Assembly (NCBI RefSeq): GCF_010093815.1
Contig: NW_022985568.1
Coordinates: 1 to 21,035, forward strand
DNA length: 21,035 nucleotides
Direction of reading: 5' to 3'
Source: Pseudovirgaria hyperparasitica
Taxonomy: Eukaryota; Ascomycota; Dothideomycetes; Acrospermales; Acrospermaceae
The notes under the pieces were generated by a model. That model ran no database searches. It saw nothing but the letters and a program-made list of their open reading frames with translations, and was not told the origin of the DNA. Every line of letters starts with the position of its first letter. The stretch's first letter is position 1. Below are positions 1-11,270 of this stretch, in pieces. The position numbers and the translations under genes are program-made.

Positions 1-95
1 CCTAACCCTAACCCTAACCCTAACCCTAACCCTAACCCTAACCCTAACCCTAACCCTAACCCTAACCCTAACCCTAACCCTAACCCTAACCCTAA
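1..95. repeat. Telomere tract, (CCCTAA)n
   Basis: Fifteen perfect CCCTAA units preceded by a partial CCTAA make up the first 95 bases, then the sequence changes abruptly to TCGCGACC. This is the C-rich strand of a TTAGGG telomere read from the chromosome end inward, so base 1 lies in or at the telomere and the chromosome extends to the right. TTAGGG is the usual repeat of filamentous ascomycetes and many other eukaryotes. No degenerate units are seen inside the tract. Confidence 0.98.
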
Positions 96-622
96 ATCGC
101 GACCGTTTATTCGCTTATAAAAAAGGATCACTTATACGCGGTTATATACTGCGGTACGGCTTCGGCCCTTTAGCGCCTAGGACGTAGCCCGGCCATCGGC
201 GTCGGTGCTATTTAGGCACCGCTGCCCGAGGCATGCGCGCGCCGCGCTATAGTAGCGCTCGGTATTTTAAACGTGCCGATGCCGATAGGGTAGGCCCTAG
301 TACGTTACCGTACGGCCCGTGGTGTGTGCTTTGCGCGTAAGCCTACATCCTTAGACGGAAAAATGTGACATGCCAGCATTCATAGCGATTCTCGGCCAGA
401 ACGTGACTAGGTGACTATAGAATAATTTAGAATGACTACGCATTCCGATCGGAGGTCGGTATTATAACCGACCGACACTTTCACCTATAAAAGAATAATA
501 AATCTTAGTCCCTAATGAGCCTTTAAGGCGAAAGGCATCTGTCGGTTTACACCTAGCTATCTAGGACTCCTGTTACTCATCACTTTTCCTCGACGATTTC
601 TTCCTGCTTAAAGTAACCCTAA
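96..622. other. Subtelomeric gene-free spacer
   Basis: I find no credible reading frame here on either strand. The first 250 bases are richer in G+C and CpG than what follows and keep some CA and TG, so they are less RIPed than the retroelement to the right. There are short perfect inverted repeats, notably 454-473 (GGTCGGT, loop ATTATA, ACCGACC) and 203-221 (CGGTGC, 7-base loop, GCACCG). No telomere-linked RecQ helicase, a common subtelomeric gene in fungi, is visible. The right edge is where sequence homologous to the family B retroelement begins. Confidence 0.6.
454..473. repeat. Perfect 7-bp inverted repeat
   Basis: GGTCGGT and ACCGACC are separated by the 6-base ATTATA, a potential small hairpin in the subtelomeric spacer. 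There is no nearby gene to regulate. It may be chance or a leftover of a terminal inverted repeat; I see no second copy in the window. Confidence 0.5.
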
Positions 623-756
623 TACGGCCGCCTTACCAAAAGTAATATATAGCTCTACTACTATTATATAGTACGATATAATAACCGTAAATCTAAGACC
701 TAACCGAGCCCGGTTATTATTATATAAAACACTAAGCCGGTCTCTAAGATAACCCT

Positions 757-770
757 AGAGAATAAGGGTA
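757..770 (+). promoter_or_regulatory. Polypurine tract of the truncated family B copy
   Basis: AGAGAATAAGGGTA lies directly before the LTR start TGTTATAG at 771. A purine-rich run at this position is where plus-strand DNA synthesis is primed in LTR retroelements. The complete copy has the matching AGAGAATAAGAGTA on the minus strand at 13157-13144. Confidence 0.65.
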
Positions 771-972
771 TGTTATAGACTTCGGCTTTACCTCGTCTCT
801 AGTATTATATAACGGAGCCGGGACGGATAGAGACTAGTATAGGGGTATCACGTGACCTCGCTTAAGACTATACTTAAGCTATAACCTATACGAGCTACCC
901 CTACTCTCTCTAAGTTAAATTATAATATATCTTAATTACTATTATAGTAATACCTTAGTTATATCTATTATA
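771..972 (+). repeat. Family B LTR (3' LTR of the truncated copy)
   Basis: This is 202 bases, the same length as the two LTRs of the complete element. It begins TGTTATAG and ends CTATTATA, where the final TA is a RIPed CA. The internal 3' sequence and polypurine tract lie immediately before it, so it is a 3' LTR. The sequence after 972 lacks the primer-binding motif seen next to the complete element's 5' LTR, so it is not the 5' LTR of the pol gene that follows. Confidence 0.85.
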
Positions 973-3900
973 CTAAAACCGATTTAGTAATAGATCTTAT
1001 AGGATATTATAAGGTTATTACTATACCTTAAACTTAAAACTATAAGGATTATATTATAGATCTCTCTATTAATTAATATAGTAAGATATAAGGACTAACT
1101 TATATAAATAACCTAAAGTTACTTACTATACCTATAGTAGAATAGAATATATAGTACCTAAGTACCGTTTAGAGAAACTACCAAGTACTAATATAACTAA
1201 TTAATTAGTTATATATTATAAGTACTAGTAGCTAGAATATATCACGCCTAACTATCTAGTATAGAATATAAAAAACTAATAATCTATAAGAAACCCTTAT
1301 AACTTATAGGCGCGACTATAATAGAGGGGTAACTAGTTAAATAGTATATTAAACTATAGGCTAGACCTATTAAGGTCCCTTATAGATAATACTAGACTAT
1401 AATACTTAATAGTAGTTTAGCTACTAATATTATATTAATCTAATAAGTATAAGAACTTAACGTTAATATCTAAGCTCTAATAGATACTATATTCTATAGT
1501 ATTAACGGTCCTATTAAGTTATACGATATCTATACTATTAAATATAGCGTCTAGAATAGTGGAGGGAAATAGAAACCCTATTACTCTATCTTTATCGTGG
1601 TAGATAGCCCCTTTAATATAATTCTAGGTATACTATAGCTTAAAAAATATAACCTAAAACTAGACTTTATTAAGAAAATAGCTAACTAGTATATAAACCT
1701 ACCTTAATAGGAACTAGTATAGCTTATTAATAATAAATAGTTCTAGAAAGATTATAAGAAGGCGATCTCTACTATCTATATACTCTTACTTATCTAAAAT
1801 AGTAAGCTTAGTATTAAAATAGACGAAAACCTACTATACTAGTATAAAATATACTAATATATTATATTAGTGATTAATTCCTCTAAATTACCTTAATATT
1901 AATCTACTAACCTTACTATTAATCTCGAAGATAGCTAATAACCTCTATATAGATCTATTTACCCTCTTTTAGAATCTAAATTATAAGTTCTTTAGAAATA
2001 TATTAAAAAGAACCTTATATAAGAATAGATTAGATCTAGTATATCTCTAGTCGGAGCTCTAATCCTCTTTATAAAGAAGAAGGATAGAAGCCTCTATCTA
2101 TATATTAACTACTATAGCCTAAATAATATTATACAAAAGAACCGTTACCTACTACCTCTTATCTCTAAGTCTATTAATAGACTAGGATATATAAAGACCT
2201 TTACTAAGCTTAATCTACGTAATATCTACTATCGCCTTTATATTAAGGAGGGCGATAAATAGAAAACGGCCTTTAGGACCCGTTATAGATACTTTAAGTA
2301 TATAGTAGTTCCTTTTAGACTAACTAACGCGCTAGGTACCTTCTAAGTATATATTAATAATATACTAGTAGGGCTACTTAATATAATATATATTATATAC
2401 CTAGATAATATTCTTATCTTCTTAGATAATAAGAAGAAGTATATCTAGTATATATATATAGTTCTAGATAGACTAGAAAAGTATAAGCTATATATTAAGC
2501 TATCTAAATACGAGTTCTATTAGGACTATATTAACTTTCTTAGCTTTATTATTACTAATTAAGGTATAACTATAGAGAGAGATAGAGTTACTACTATTAT
2601 AGACTAGCCTAAACTAAAATCTATTTAAGATATACGTGTCTTTATTAGCTTCGCTAACTACTATTAAAAGTTTATTAAATACTTCTCCCGTTTAGCTATA
2701 CCTTTTAATATATATACTACTACTACTAATTCGTCTATTACGGTCCATGGTAGATAGAAATAGTATAATATTAAATTATAGTCTATTAAATTAATAGAGA
2801 TTAAAAGAGCGTTCTTCGAGAAGATTAAAGAGATATTTATAACTACTCTACTACTAGTATACTTTAATCTAACTAAATCTATTCACGTTAAAACTAATAT
2901 ATTAGAATTTATAATCTTAGGTATACTCTTCTAGCCTAGACTAACTAAGTCTAAAAAGATCTAGTAGTATCTAGTTATATTCTTCTCGTGTAAGATAGCC
3001 GATATTAAGACTAGATATACTATTTATAACTAAGAGCTACTAGTAATAGTAGAGTTATTTAAGTAGTAGCGATATTATCTTAAAGGTACTATATATAATA
3101 TTAAGTTACTAACTAATTACTATAACTTAAAGGGGTTTATAAGTATAATAGTTTTAAATTATTAATAGATTTAATAGGCTAAGTAGCTTATAAATTTCTA
3201 CTTTATAATCTACTATTAACCTAGAAGTATAAATCTAGCTAATAGAATATTAAGAAGACCTAACTATAAAGAAGGCGCCTAGAATTATAGTAGCTATAGG
3301 GTTCTAGAGTAGCTATAGACCTAACTCTTAAGGACGAGGTTAGATAATATATTATCTAATAATTAGTAAGATACTAACGCTAATACTAGTAATTAAATTT
3401 ATAAGACTAAAGCTAGTAACTAAAGACGTAGTACCAAAGTCTCTAGCGAGCTATTTATTAGCGCTATTAGAGAGGGCGATAGTACCTAGTATATATATTA
3501 AGTAGACCTCGCCTAGTTAATCGTAGATCTATAGAAAATAGATCTAATAGTTTTAAAGTTATATAAAATATAGTAAAATAGATTATTACGGACCGAAGTA
3601 GACTATAAGTAGACCTTTATAGACGGCTTACTTTACTATAATAGAAAGTATTATATACTAATAGGTAATACATGATTTACTATAGTTAGCTAATACTATA
3701 ACACTAACCTAGTAGGGTATTTCGGGTATATATATACCCTAAGCTTAATTTATTAGTACTACTTTTAGGAAGATATACCTAAGTACGTTAAAGAATAGAT
3801 AGCTACTTATCTAATTTATTAAAGAACGAAGGCATCTAGGTATAAGCTATATAGAAATTTATAGCCTCTACTAGTCCCCCTCTTTATATAGAAAGATATT

Positions 3901-4965
3901 ACTATAGATTTTATAGTTAACTTACCTCTAAGTAAGATACTTAGAATAAGTTATAATTTAATTCTTATTATCGTAGATAGACTTATAAAGATATCTAGAT
4001 ATATTCTAGTATAGAAGATAATTATATCGAAAGAGCTAGCATAAGTATTCTAGAATAAGATTATTAAGGTCTATAATATACTAAAAAGGATTATTATAGA
4101 CCGAGGGAGTATATTTATATCTAAATTCTAGACGTCGTTCTATAAAATAGCTAGTATAAATAGAAATATATCTATAGTATTCTATCTATAAATAGATAGT
4201 TAGATAGAGCAATAGAACTAGATACTTAAGGCCTACCTTTACGTATTCTATAATTCTAAATAAGATAACTAGGCCTCTCTACTAAGTATAGCGGAATTTA
4301 TATATAATAATAGTTATTATAGTATAATAGGTATTATACCCTTCTAGGCGAACCTAGGACGTAGTCTAAGAATAGGTTTTAAACCTTATACGGTCTAATT
4401 CAATTAAATAATAGATATTAATATCTATATATAGAAACTAGCGATTAAAATCTTTAAAACTATATATAATTATTATATAATAATCTAGTAAGTAAATAAG
4501 TTATATATAAAGTACTATAATAGATTAGCTAAAGATTAAATATATAAGGAGGGAGATAAAGTTCTTCTTAATGTTTATAATATATAAACGTTATAAGTAA
4601 ATAAAAAGCTTAATTATAAAATAGCTAGTCCATTCCGAATTAAACGTTATATTAGTATAAGAGTCTATAAGCTCGACCTAGAAAGTAATATAAAAATCTA
4701 TAACGTGTTCCACGTCTTACTACTTAAAAGGTTTTAATCTAATATATATAATCGTATAAACGTATAATTATACTCTATTATACTCTAAGAGAGACTAGAC
4801 GTATACGAAGTAGACTATATTATTAAATATAGAATTAATGAGAGCGGTATTTAGAAATATTAAATCTATTAGAAGAACTATACTAAGGATAAAGATACCT
4901 AGAAACTAGTAGTATATATCTTAAGTACCGCGATATCTATATATAAATAGAGGTTATAGAATAAT
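973..4965 (+). pseudogene. pol: RIP-destroyed gag-pol of a chromodomain Ty3/gypsy element (family A)
   Basis: One plus-strand frame carries the whole polyprotein order: protease (LIDT with Asp at 1483; DxxLG-like turn with ILG at 1621), reverse transcriptase 2056-2440 (FIKKKD, KTAFRTRY, and YLDN at 2398-2409 where YLDD is expected), RNase H near 2760-3100, integrase (catalytic Asp 3895, Asp 4099, Glu 4207; TIDFI and DRGS motifs) and a C-terminal chromodomain near 4807-4920. I saw no frameshift; the many in-frame stops are TAG or TAA, as expected from CpA to TpA change on both strands. The same process turned the integrase zinc-finger His and Cys into Tyr and YLDD into YLDN. No Gag domain is recognisable in 973-1430, and no flanking LTRs are identified, so the element is probably 5'-truncated. 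It is non-functional. Confidence 0.9.
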
Positions 4966-6230
4966 ATGTTAGTATTATAAATCTAGTACTATTAGAGTCG
5001 CTGTAAAAAGAAGAAGAATACCATAGAGAATAAAGTACTAAATTATAAATCTTAGACGTATATTAGGAAAACTCTATAAGGTAGCCCTATAATTCAAGTA
5101 ATATATAGTTACTAGACGCGAAGAAAATATAAATAATCGTTATAGACACGCGACGTAATATATTATAATAGAATAATATAGAAAAGTCTAGAATAGACTA
5201 ATATAGACTATTATACACGAGAAAAATATAGAACTAAGAAACTAAAAAGGTACCCTACTACGGAATTAAACTTATAATATATAATATAAAAAGTTAGAGT
5301 ACCTAAACTAATAACTACTAGGCTACTAGTTCGGGTACTCTAATAAAATTTAGAGAGATAAACTAATTTATATACGACGTCTATACTTAGATAACTTAAG
5401 GAAAATTAGAATCTAGAATTTGATAGTTATAGAATAAACGAGAGTATATATAATATTATTAAGTTAAGAATTAAATTACTAGAAAACTAGTAGATAGATA
5501 TCTAAATAGTCTAAAAAGGACTAAAATAGATAGAAACTAGGTAAATAGAGCTAGAATATACTATAAAAACCACCTATATAGAAAAGCTAGAGCTATAGAG
5601 CTACTCCTCTATCTTATTATTACTTTTAGAGTATAGTAAATAAACTAGCTAAGTAATAGAGTAGTATAGATTAGATATCTTATCCTCTAGAGTAGCTACT
5701 TAATTAACTAGAGTCTAGTAAGAGAAGGACTACGCGCTAGAATAGAGTAACTAGATCTAAAGTTAGCTAATATAATCTAGAATAATCTAAAATAGAATAT
5801 ATACTCTCTTATAAGATAACTTAGAGGGAGAACTAGTAGATCTCTTATAAGATCTATTAGTAGTATAAGGTAGACGGAAAGAGATACCCTAAATCTCTTC
5901 TATAGCCTTAGTAGTTAAAACTAACTCCCTAGAGTAGGTAGTCTAGATACTAGGGATCTTATAATAACTAAAAAATATAAGCTAAGGCTAGAAGTAACTA
6001 ATAGTTTCTAAACTTATACTTTAATAATCTCTAGAAAGAGCTTATAGCGCTCTCTAAATTCTTTATATATAGAGGGTAAGTAACTACTAAGACTACTAAG
6101 GGTCTTATAGACGCGAAGGCTATTATATATATTCTATATATAAATAGAAACCTAAAAACGTATTAGTATAGATAACTTTAGATTATCTAAGACTAAAATA
6201 GTCTAATAGACTTATCTAAAGATAAGCCTT
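4966..6230. other. Unassigned RIP-degraded tract, left half
   Basis: This is extremely TpA-rich with almost no CpA or TpG, like family A. The pol frame of family A can be followed on through it, broken only by TAG and TAA and rich in Lys, Arg, Leu and residues that would be Gln before RIP, with a coiled-coil look. I recognise no domain, and in sequence this biased open-looking frames arise easily. A possible LTR start (TGTTAGTATT at 4969) directly follows the purine-rich AGAGGTTATAGAATAA, which would fit the 3' LTR of family A, but I found no second copy to confirm it. Removing the LINE joins this tract to 11558. Confidence 0.45.
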
Positions 6231-6245
6231 ACTAAAGATAGTATA
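6231..6245. repeat. LINE target-site duplication, left copy
   Basis: ACTAAAGATAGTATA is repeated exactly at 11543-11557, on the other side of the LINE. A 15-bp direct repeat bracketing a non-LTR element, with the 3' simple-repeat tail abutting this copy, is what target-primed reverse transcription leaves. Confidence 0.8.
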
Positions 6246-6260
6246 ATAATAATAATAATA
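6244..6260 (-). repeat. Simple-repeat 3' tail of the LINE
   Basis: The plus strand reads (TAA)n directly beside and overlapping the left target-site duplication, so in the element's orientation the 3' end is (ATT)n. Short simple-repeat tails replace poly(A) in several LINE families. The same motif makes up the long tract at the right end of the window. Confidence 0.65.
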
Positions 6261-6419
6261 TTAGTAAACTAGGTAGAGTACCACTCTATAGGTGCATGCC
6301 TCCTCTAGTCTAAGCTACTATATAAGAAGAAACCTACGAATAGGAAAAACTCCCTTATATCCATAACTACGCTCTGTCTATCCTCTCGTTCTTTATATAT
6401 ATATAGCCCTAGGGGCTAC

Positions 6420-6438
6420 CCATAGGCCTATAGCCTAT
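6420..6438. repeat. Inverted repeat in LINE 3' UTR
   Basis: CATAGGC and GCCTATG flank a 5-base loop (CTATA). Together with the larger palindrome at 6481-6513 it gives the element's 3' UTR two hairpins. LINE 3' UTR stem-loops are often recognised by the element's own reverse transcriptase, but that role is only inferred here. Confidence 0.5.
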
Positions 6439-6480
6439 GTTATAATGGTTTGCCCTTAGGTAGCACGTGTAGATGCGGAG

Positions 6481-6513
6481 ATTATTAGTTAAGGGCTGCC
6501 CTTAACTAATAAT
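6481..6513. repeat. 33-bp palindrome at the LINE ORF2 stop
   Basis: ATTATTAGTTAAGGG and its exact reverse complement are separated by CTG, giving a 15-bp perfect stem with a 3-base loop. It overlaps the end of ORF2: the TAG at 6508-6506 and a TAA at 6487-6485 are both inside it. A near-identical palindrome (31 of the 33 bases, two differences) lies at 11271-11301, just before the ORF1 start. Confidence 0.9.
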
Positions 6514-9500
6514 CGCGGTTCTCCCGGGGTTCTTCCGACGTATACCGGGGTTCTTCCGGCATATATTAGGCTTCTTCTAGCATATATACGCGGGTCTACT
6601 AGAACTAGGGGAGAGGAAGGTATGCGAGCATCTATCGGGCGACGTCCTTAGGGTACTTATTAAGCCATCGCGTAATGTCGGAGGTCCTCGTTATACGGAC
6701 GAGGGCTTGTCTTAGGGTATAGAGGCTAGAGCACGTCGCGAGGTAGTAGCGTATTATGCCTCTCCGGCCGTAGTCCTCGTACTAGGGAGATACATCTAGG
6801 ACGCCTCTCTAGTAGAGGTAATGTAGGAGACCTATGGCGCCTGTTCGGGCTTAGAGGAGTATAGATGCTTAGGCCTTCGTTAGCCCTTTATATATCTATT
6901 TACTCGGTTCCTTCTAAGGCCCTCGGATCTATTCTAGATATCTATCCTATTAGGAGGCCCACTAGGCTTTAAGTACCTTCCTCTATTTATTCTAGATTCA
7001 CGACCGCATGACGCGGCTAAGCTCCTTAGAGCTCTATTAGCTCGGGACGGCATCTAGGTTATTTCGAACCTCCTACACGGTCTAGCTTAAGTCCGCCTCT
7101 ATATGGTATTTATATTATACTCGAGTTTATCCTATAGTAGGGAGGGCCTAGTAATGCGCGCGGATACGTATACATAGTACGGCGAAGGTATATACCCTAT
7201 CTCCTCCACGTTCTTATACTTATTATTTAGTAAAGTATATAAGTCTCTATATCTAGTAGAAGTCCTATATACTCGTTACGTTTATCTCGCGTCGGAGGAG
7301 CGTCGTGTTAGTAGCTTTATATACGCCGGAGATAAGGCGGAGTATACGGTTTTATATAGACTTAAGCTTTGCCCGCCAAGCTTGTATAAGGGCCGTGTAC
7401 TAGTACTCGTGTCCGTATATAAAGGCTAGGCGTGCTAGGGAGACGTATAGCTGTCTCGCCTTATCCCGGGCTATTCCCCACGTGGATACCGTAATCCGGT
7501 ATATAGTAGTTTCTATCTAGAGGGCTCTGGAGACGGCGTGTGCCACCTATAGTCTCTATTTTAGCTTATTATCGATTATGACGCCGAGTGCGCGTATGCT
7601 CTATGCTAGTAGTTCTATAAAGGCGTCGATTTAGGGGCGACGTGCCCCCTCCCTAGTAGCCTATCCTCTATAGCAGTTAATAAAGTATATAAGCTAGTAT
7701 TTTTTAGGTGCGAATTTTGCTCCGTGGCGCTTTACCTACTAGACGCATTTCTCGTGGTCTCGTTCGAGTCGTATGCATGTTCTACTAGTACTACTATCGA
7801 CCGCGAGGAGGTATGTATCGTCCGCGTATCCGACTACCTCTATGTATTCTATTCTCTAAAGGAGGTCTACTATAAAGAAGAGGAAGAGGATCGGGGAGAT
7901 GGTACTCCCTTACGGGATGCCGTATACCGTCTCCTTATATTCGCTTCGGTATCCGGGGATATATATTTAAGTAGTCCTTTACGCGAGGAAGGACTATATA
8001 AATCATGTAATCTACTTAGGTATTCGCCTTATCCGGAGGTTGTGGATAAGTCTTATATGGTTTACCTTATTAAACGCCTCTACTATGTCTAGGGAGAGTA
8101 GCGTAACGACTCGTCCTTATTTCTATGTAGTCTAGATAACCTCGAGAATATGTTAAATAGCTGTGATTAGGGAGCTTCCTATCTTCGCCTTCTGGTTTGC
8201 TAGGAGAAGGCCGTGTACCTATACTACTATACTTATCTTCTTAGTAATCGTGGCTTCTAGTACCTTACCAAGGTAGGAGAGGAGGGCGATTGGCCTCCAT
8301 CCCTTCGGCGTGTTTAGGCTCTTCCCTAGTTTTAGGAGTATAACCGTGTATACGGTTCGGAAGCTCTATAGGTGGTATCCTATACGGGCGTACGCTCGGA
8401 ATATATGGCCTATAATCGGTAAGGTCGCCTATATAGTCCTCTTAAGGCATCGATTCGGAATTCTATCTAGCCCGGGCGCTTTATCGTTCGGGAGTGTCTT
8501 AATGGCGCCAAGTATATCGTCGTCCGTGATTTCCCTAGGGATACTCACGGCTTCCGGGTATTCCGTGCCGTCGATATCTAATAGATCTACGGGTTCTAGG
8601 AGAGGGAACATAACCTCTTATAGGATCTCTATTTTCTCGAGGCTCGTAGAGTACGTCTTTTCTTAATGTATAAGGGGAGGTATAAGTGGTGTAGGTGTCG
8701 GGGAGGCGGTGCTTTTGGCCCATTTTACCATATACCATAGTCTAGTAGTATTACGTGTGTGTCTGTCCGTGACTATACGCTACTATTTACGTCGCTCGTT
8801 ACGGAGGACCTTATCTCGTTATCTTCTCGCCTCTCTCTATTTATTCTATGCTTTAGGTGTACGGTTATAGTATACGCGTATATATAATCTCCGGACTTCT
8901 CGCCTATGCTCTCGCACTTAAGGTATGCTTTTTAGGTCTAGGGGTCTATATATTCGGTACGGCACGTGTTTATCTCTTGCTCCCTAGTACGCCTATAGGA
9001 GTATATTCACGGCCTAGTCGATGGCCGGGCCATTAGATACATTAACTATAGACGGGTCTAGGATCGTCGATTCCAGGTCCTTTAGGTACTTTTCCTAGTT
9101 AGTGTCCTTCTATAGCTATTGCCCTCGTTAGTCTTAAGGGGTAGATACGTCTATTACGGTCTCTATATATTCGTGGTCGGAGTCTATCTATATAAGGCTT
9201 AGGCGGTAGTATTAAGTCCTATTATAAATGTGTCTAGTGGCTAGGGTAAGGTCGAGTATAGATCCGCCCTTATCTTATTTATGTTTTCGCTAGGTAATCT
9301 ATTCTACTAGTATAAGAAGGTATAGAAAGTAGTAGTATTAGGTGCGTAGTTCTCTAGCTCGAAGCTCTTCGCGGGTGACGGTTAGTCCACCCTACTAGCT
9401 ATAATAGAGGTTAAAGTCTCCTAGGAGGATGTGTTATCCTAGCTCGGTAGTACCCTTAAGTATATTATCCGCCTAAAGTAATCGGTTCTAATTATATATG

Positions 9501-9870
9501 TTATATATATAGAGGGGTCCGATATTTATCTAGAGGTGTAGTGTTATCCAGAGGTTATCCCGTTTAGTATATAACTATAATAAGAGTAGAATAGACTTAT
9601 GGACATGGAAGAGGACTCTCCTCTCCGGTCCTAGGGGGTGTATTATATAATATTCTAGGTGTGTTATTGGTTTGTTCGTCTAGTAGTGTTTATATAGCTC
9701 CTATATAGCGAGTATTATAGCTCCGGTCTCCTCGAGGAGTATCGCCTAGTTCTTATGTTTATACTATACGTTTGCCTATATAATTAGGAGTGTATCTTAG
9801 TCTCTTATTAGGTGCTAGGGAATGTATAGGCCTGTATATTCGTTCCTCTAAGACGCGACTATCCTCGTGC
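6506..9870 (-). pseudogene. LINE ORF2: endonuclease and reverse transcriptase (broken)
   Basis: The frame opens with an AP-type endonuclease (ANV near the start, then AI-stop-E at about 9709-9698 where AIQE is expected), followed by reverse transcriptase: the KAPGLDRIPNR block within 8611-8429, WRPIALLSYLGKVLE near 8300-8240, GIP-stop-GSTISPILFLF and an intact YADD at 7828-7817. A FAPEKY block and an ALGVIIDNKLK block follow, then a C-terminal Cys/His-like region (YEDYGREA near 6781, where CEDCGREA is expected) and a heptapeptide repeat. I see no RNase H domain between RT and the Cys/His region. In-frame stops are TAG or TAA. The start is uncertain; recognisable coding begins near 9840. The 60-codon stretch 8611-8429 is the longest stop-free part with a Met. 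Confidence 0.88.
6524..6586 (-). repeat. Three 21-bp tandem repeats encoding a heptapeptide
   Basis: Three units of 21 bases (6524-6544, 6545-6565, 6566-6586), each with a CTTCTTC or TTCTTCC core on the plus strand. On the minus strand, in the ORF2 frame, they read as the heptapeptide YxxEExx, clearest as YMPEEPR and YTSEEPR. They form the acidic, Pro-rich C-terminal end of ORF2, just before the stop and the palindrome. Confidence 0.8.
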
Positions 9871-10020
9871 GGCGGCGGCCTTAGTAATTCCTCGGGGCCG
9901 TCCTATTATTAGCTTTCTCGGGACGGTTTACCATTCCTAACCGCTTCCTCGTAAGGAGGTAGTCTATAGTAGTAGTGTTATAGTAAAGAGAGGAACGGTA
10001 GTAGGTCGCATCGTTTATAG

Positions 10021-11268
10021 CTACCTTGCTCCCTTTATCCGGATTAAGTAGATATATTTAGTAACCTATTTGCGTTTCGCGCACGTAGCCGACTACGACG
10101 GGTGCTTACCGTCGTAGTTAGAGTACTTCGCCGTGTCCCTATCCCTCTAGCCCTCTCCTCGTGTCCTATAGGGGCACTTCTAGGTACTATGTTCTTATCG
10201 ACACTACCTACACCTAGTCTTTTAGAAGTACCGCTATACCGTATACCCGTATCTCTAATAGTTAAAGCACTATATTATCGCCTATACTCTATTCTATAGT
10301 TCCGCTATAAGAAGCTCCCCTTCCGCTAGGAATCCCTCTTACGTAATTTAATACGCGAGGGCGGGGTCCTTAAGCTCCACTATTATAGTAGAGTATGCCT
10401 TCGATCTGGTTTTAATCCCTTATATATTCTTCCACCATACTCTTACGATCTTAATCTCTAGGTATTTTCGCTCGTTTAACTATTCTATCCGCGTGATATT
10501 CTCTTCTCCGATAACCTATCCGCTTACGGGCATAGAGTATATCTATATCGGGTATGTGGCCGCCCTAATAGAGGCGCCTAGAAAGATACTACTAATCGCG
10601 TTCGGATCGCGTAAGATAGTCTACTACGCGATATTCGTTGTCGTAGTAAGTACTACTCCTCCTAGCGTAAGTTTGGCAGCGACGACGTTTAACTACATTC
10701 CCTTTTATTCGTTAATCTTACTTACTATGTCCTTTAGGGATACTTACTAGACCTATACTAGGGTGTCCTTATCCTAGATTACGACGCGTATACTATACGC
10801 CGCGTCGCCGGTCCGGGGGGCCCGTGGTATAGCCTCTAGTATTACTACTATTTATGCCTATATGCTAGGGCGCTTACCTTAAGTAAGTTCCTCCTGGATT
10901 CTACGTAGGCTAGCCTCCATTCGGTCGAGCCTACCCTCCGGTCCTCCTAGTTATATCTTCTTCTCCTCCTCCGTAATTCCCTTTAGGTTCCGGATAAGGT
11001 CCTAGAATACATGTAGGAGAGTCTTCTAGCCCTCTCCGGCTTCCTTCTCTACACGTACTACCTGGTAGTCGATACAATCTAGGAGGGTTTCCCCTCTCGG
11101 GGTCCCCTTTATTCCGTCTATCTATGGCGGCGTGCGCCTTTAGGTATGTTCTACGTTTTGGATAGGTATATAGCTGCCCTCGGTAATGTCGCTATATGGC
11201 CTTTTCTATCGTACCGGTAGGGGTATATCTAGTATATACCGGGGTATGTCGGTGCCTAAGGCCGCCAT
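10021..11268 (-). pseudogene. LINE ORF1: RNA-binding protein with CCHC knuckles (broken)
   Basis: The ATG at 11268 (MAALGTDIPRYI) lies 2 bases inside a 31-bp palindrome and is the only plausible start. About 415 codons follow to the TAG at 10023-10021. The first third is acidic and charged, with a possible coiled coil (ITEEEKKI). The middle (10770-10500, RVVI-stop-DKDT to LRDPNAISSIFLGA) fits the RRM-like region of Tad-type ORF1 proteins. The end (about 10275-10082) has clustered Cys/His positions, several changed to Tyr by RIP (CFN, YGYT, SNYDGKH), consistent with CCHC zinc knuckles. It would coat the element RNA. It lies in a different frame from ORF2, upstream of it. Confidence 0.8.
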
Positions 11269-11270
11269 AT

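Larger units (their letters stand above)
623..972 (+). mobile_element. Truncated 3' end of a family B Ty3/gypsy element (plus strand)
   Basis: These 350 bases match the reverse complement of 12942-13290, the 3' end of the complete family B element, almost end to end. Nearly all differences I saw are C/T or G/A. The piece holds the last 148 bases of internal non-coding sequence, a polypurine tract at about 757-770 and a full 202-bp LTR. Homology stops sharply on the telomeric side at 622/623, so the rest of this copy, including its 5' LTR, gag and pol, has been lost. It runs opposite to the complete copy. Confidence 0.85.

Noticed and set aside
96-622. Telomere-linked helicase or other subtelomeric gene
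   Set aside because: No frame on either strand shows helicase motifs or lasting protein-like sequence, and the space is too short.
771-972. LTR taken as the 5' LTR of the family A pol that follows it
   Set aside because: The sequence before it is the internal 3' end of family B with polypurine tract, the family B primer-binding motif does not follow it, and the family A RT is clearly different from family B's.
973-6230. TAG and TAA read as sense codons in a reassigned genetic code
   Set aside because: Stops occur where Gln or Trp is expected, but His, Cys, Asp and Gly positions are also changed in the way C to T and G to A at CpA predicts, and non-coding repeats show the same bias.
7724-8092. 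Open plus-strand frame of 122 codons, and others at 8310-8666, 10102-10299 and 10493-10750
   Set aside because: They lie antisense to recognisable LINE ORF1 or ORF2 domains, including the YADD block, and show no domain of their own.
8535-8738. Minus-strand open frame of 67 codons
   Set aside because: It is in a different frame from ORF2, whose frame here reads through the conserved lead-in to the RT domain.
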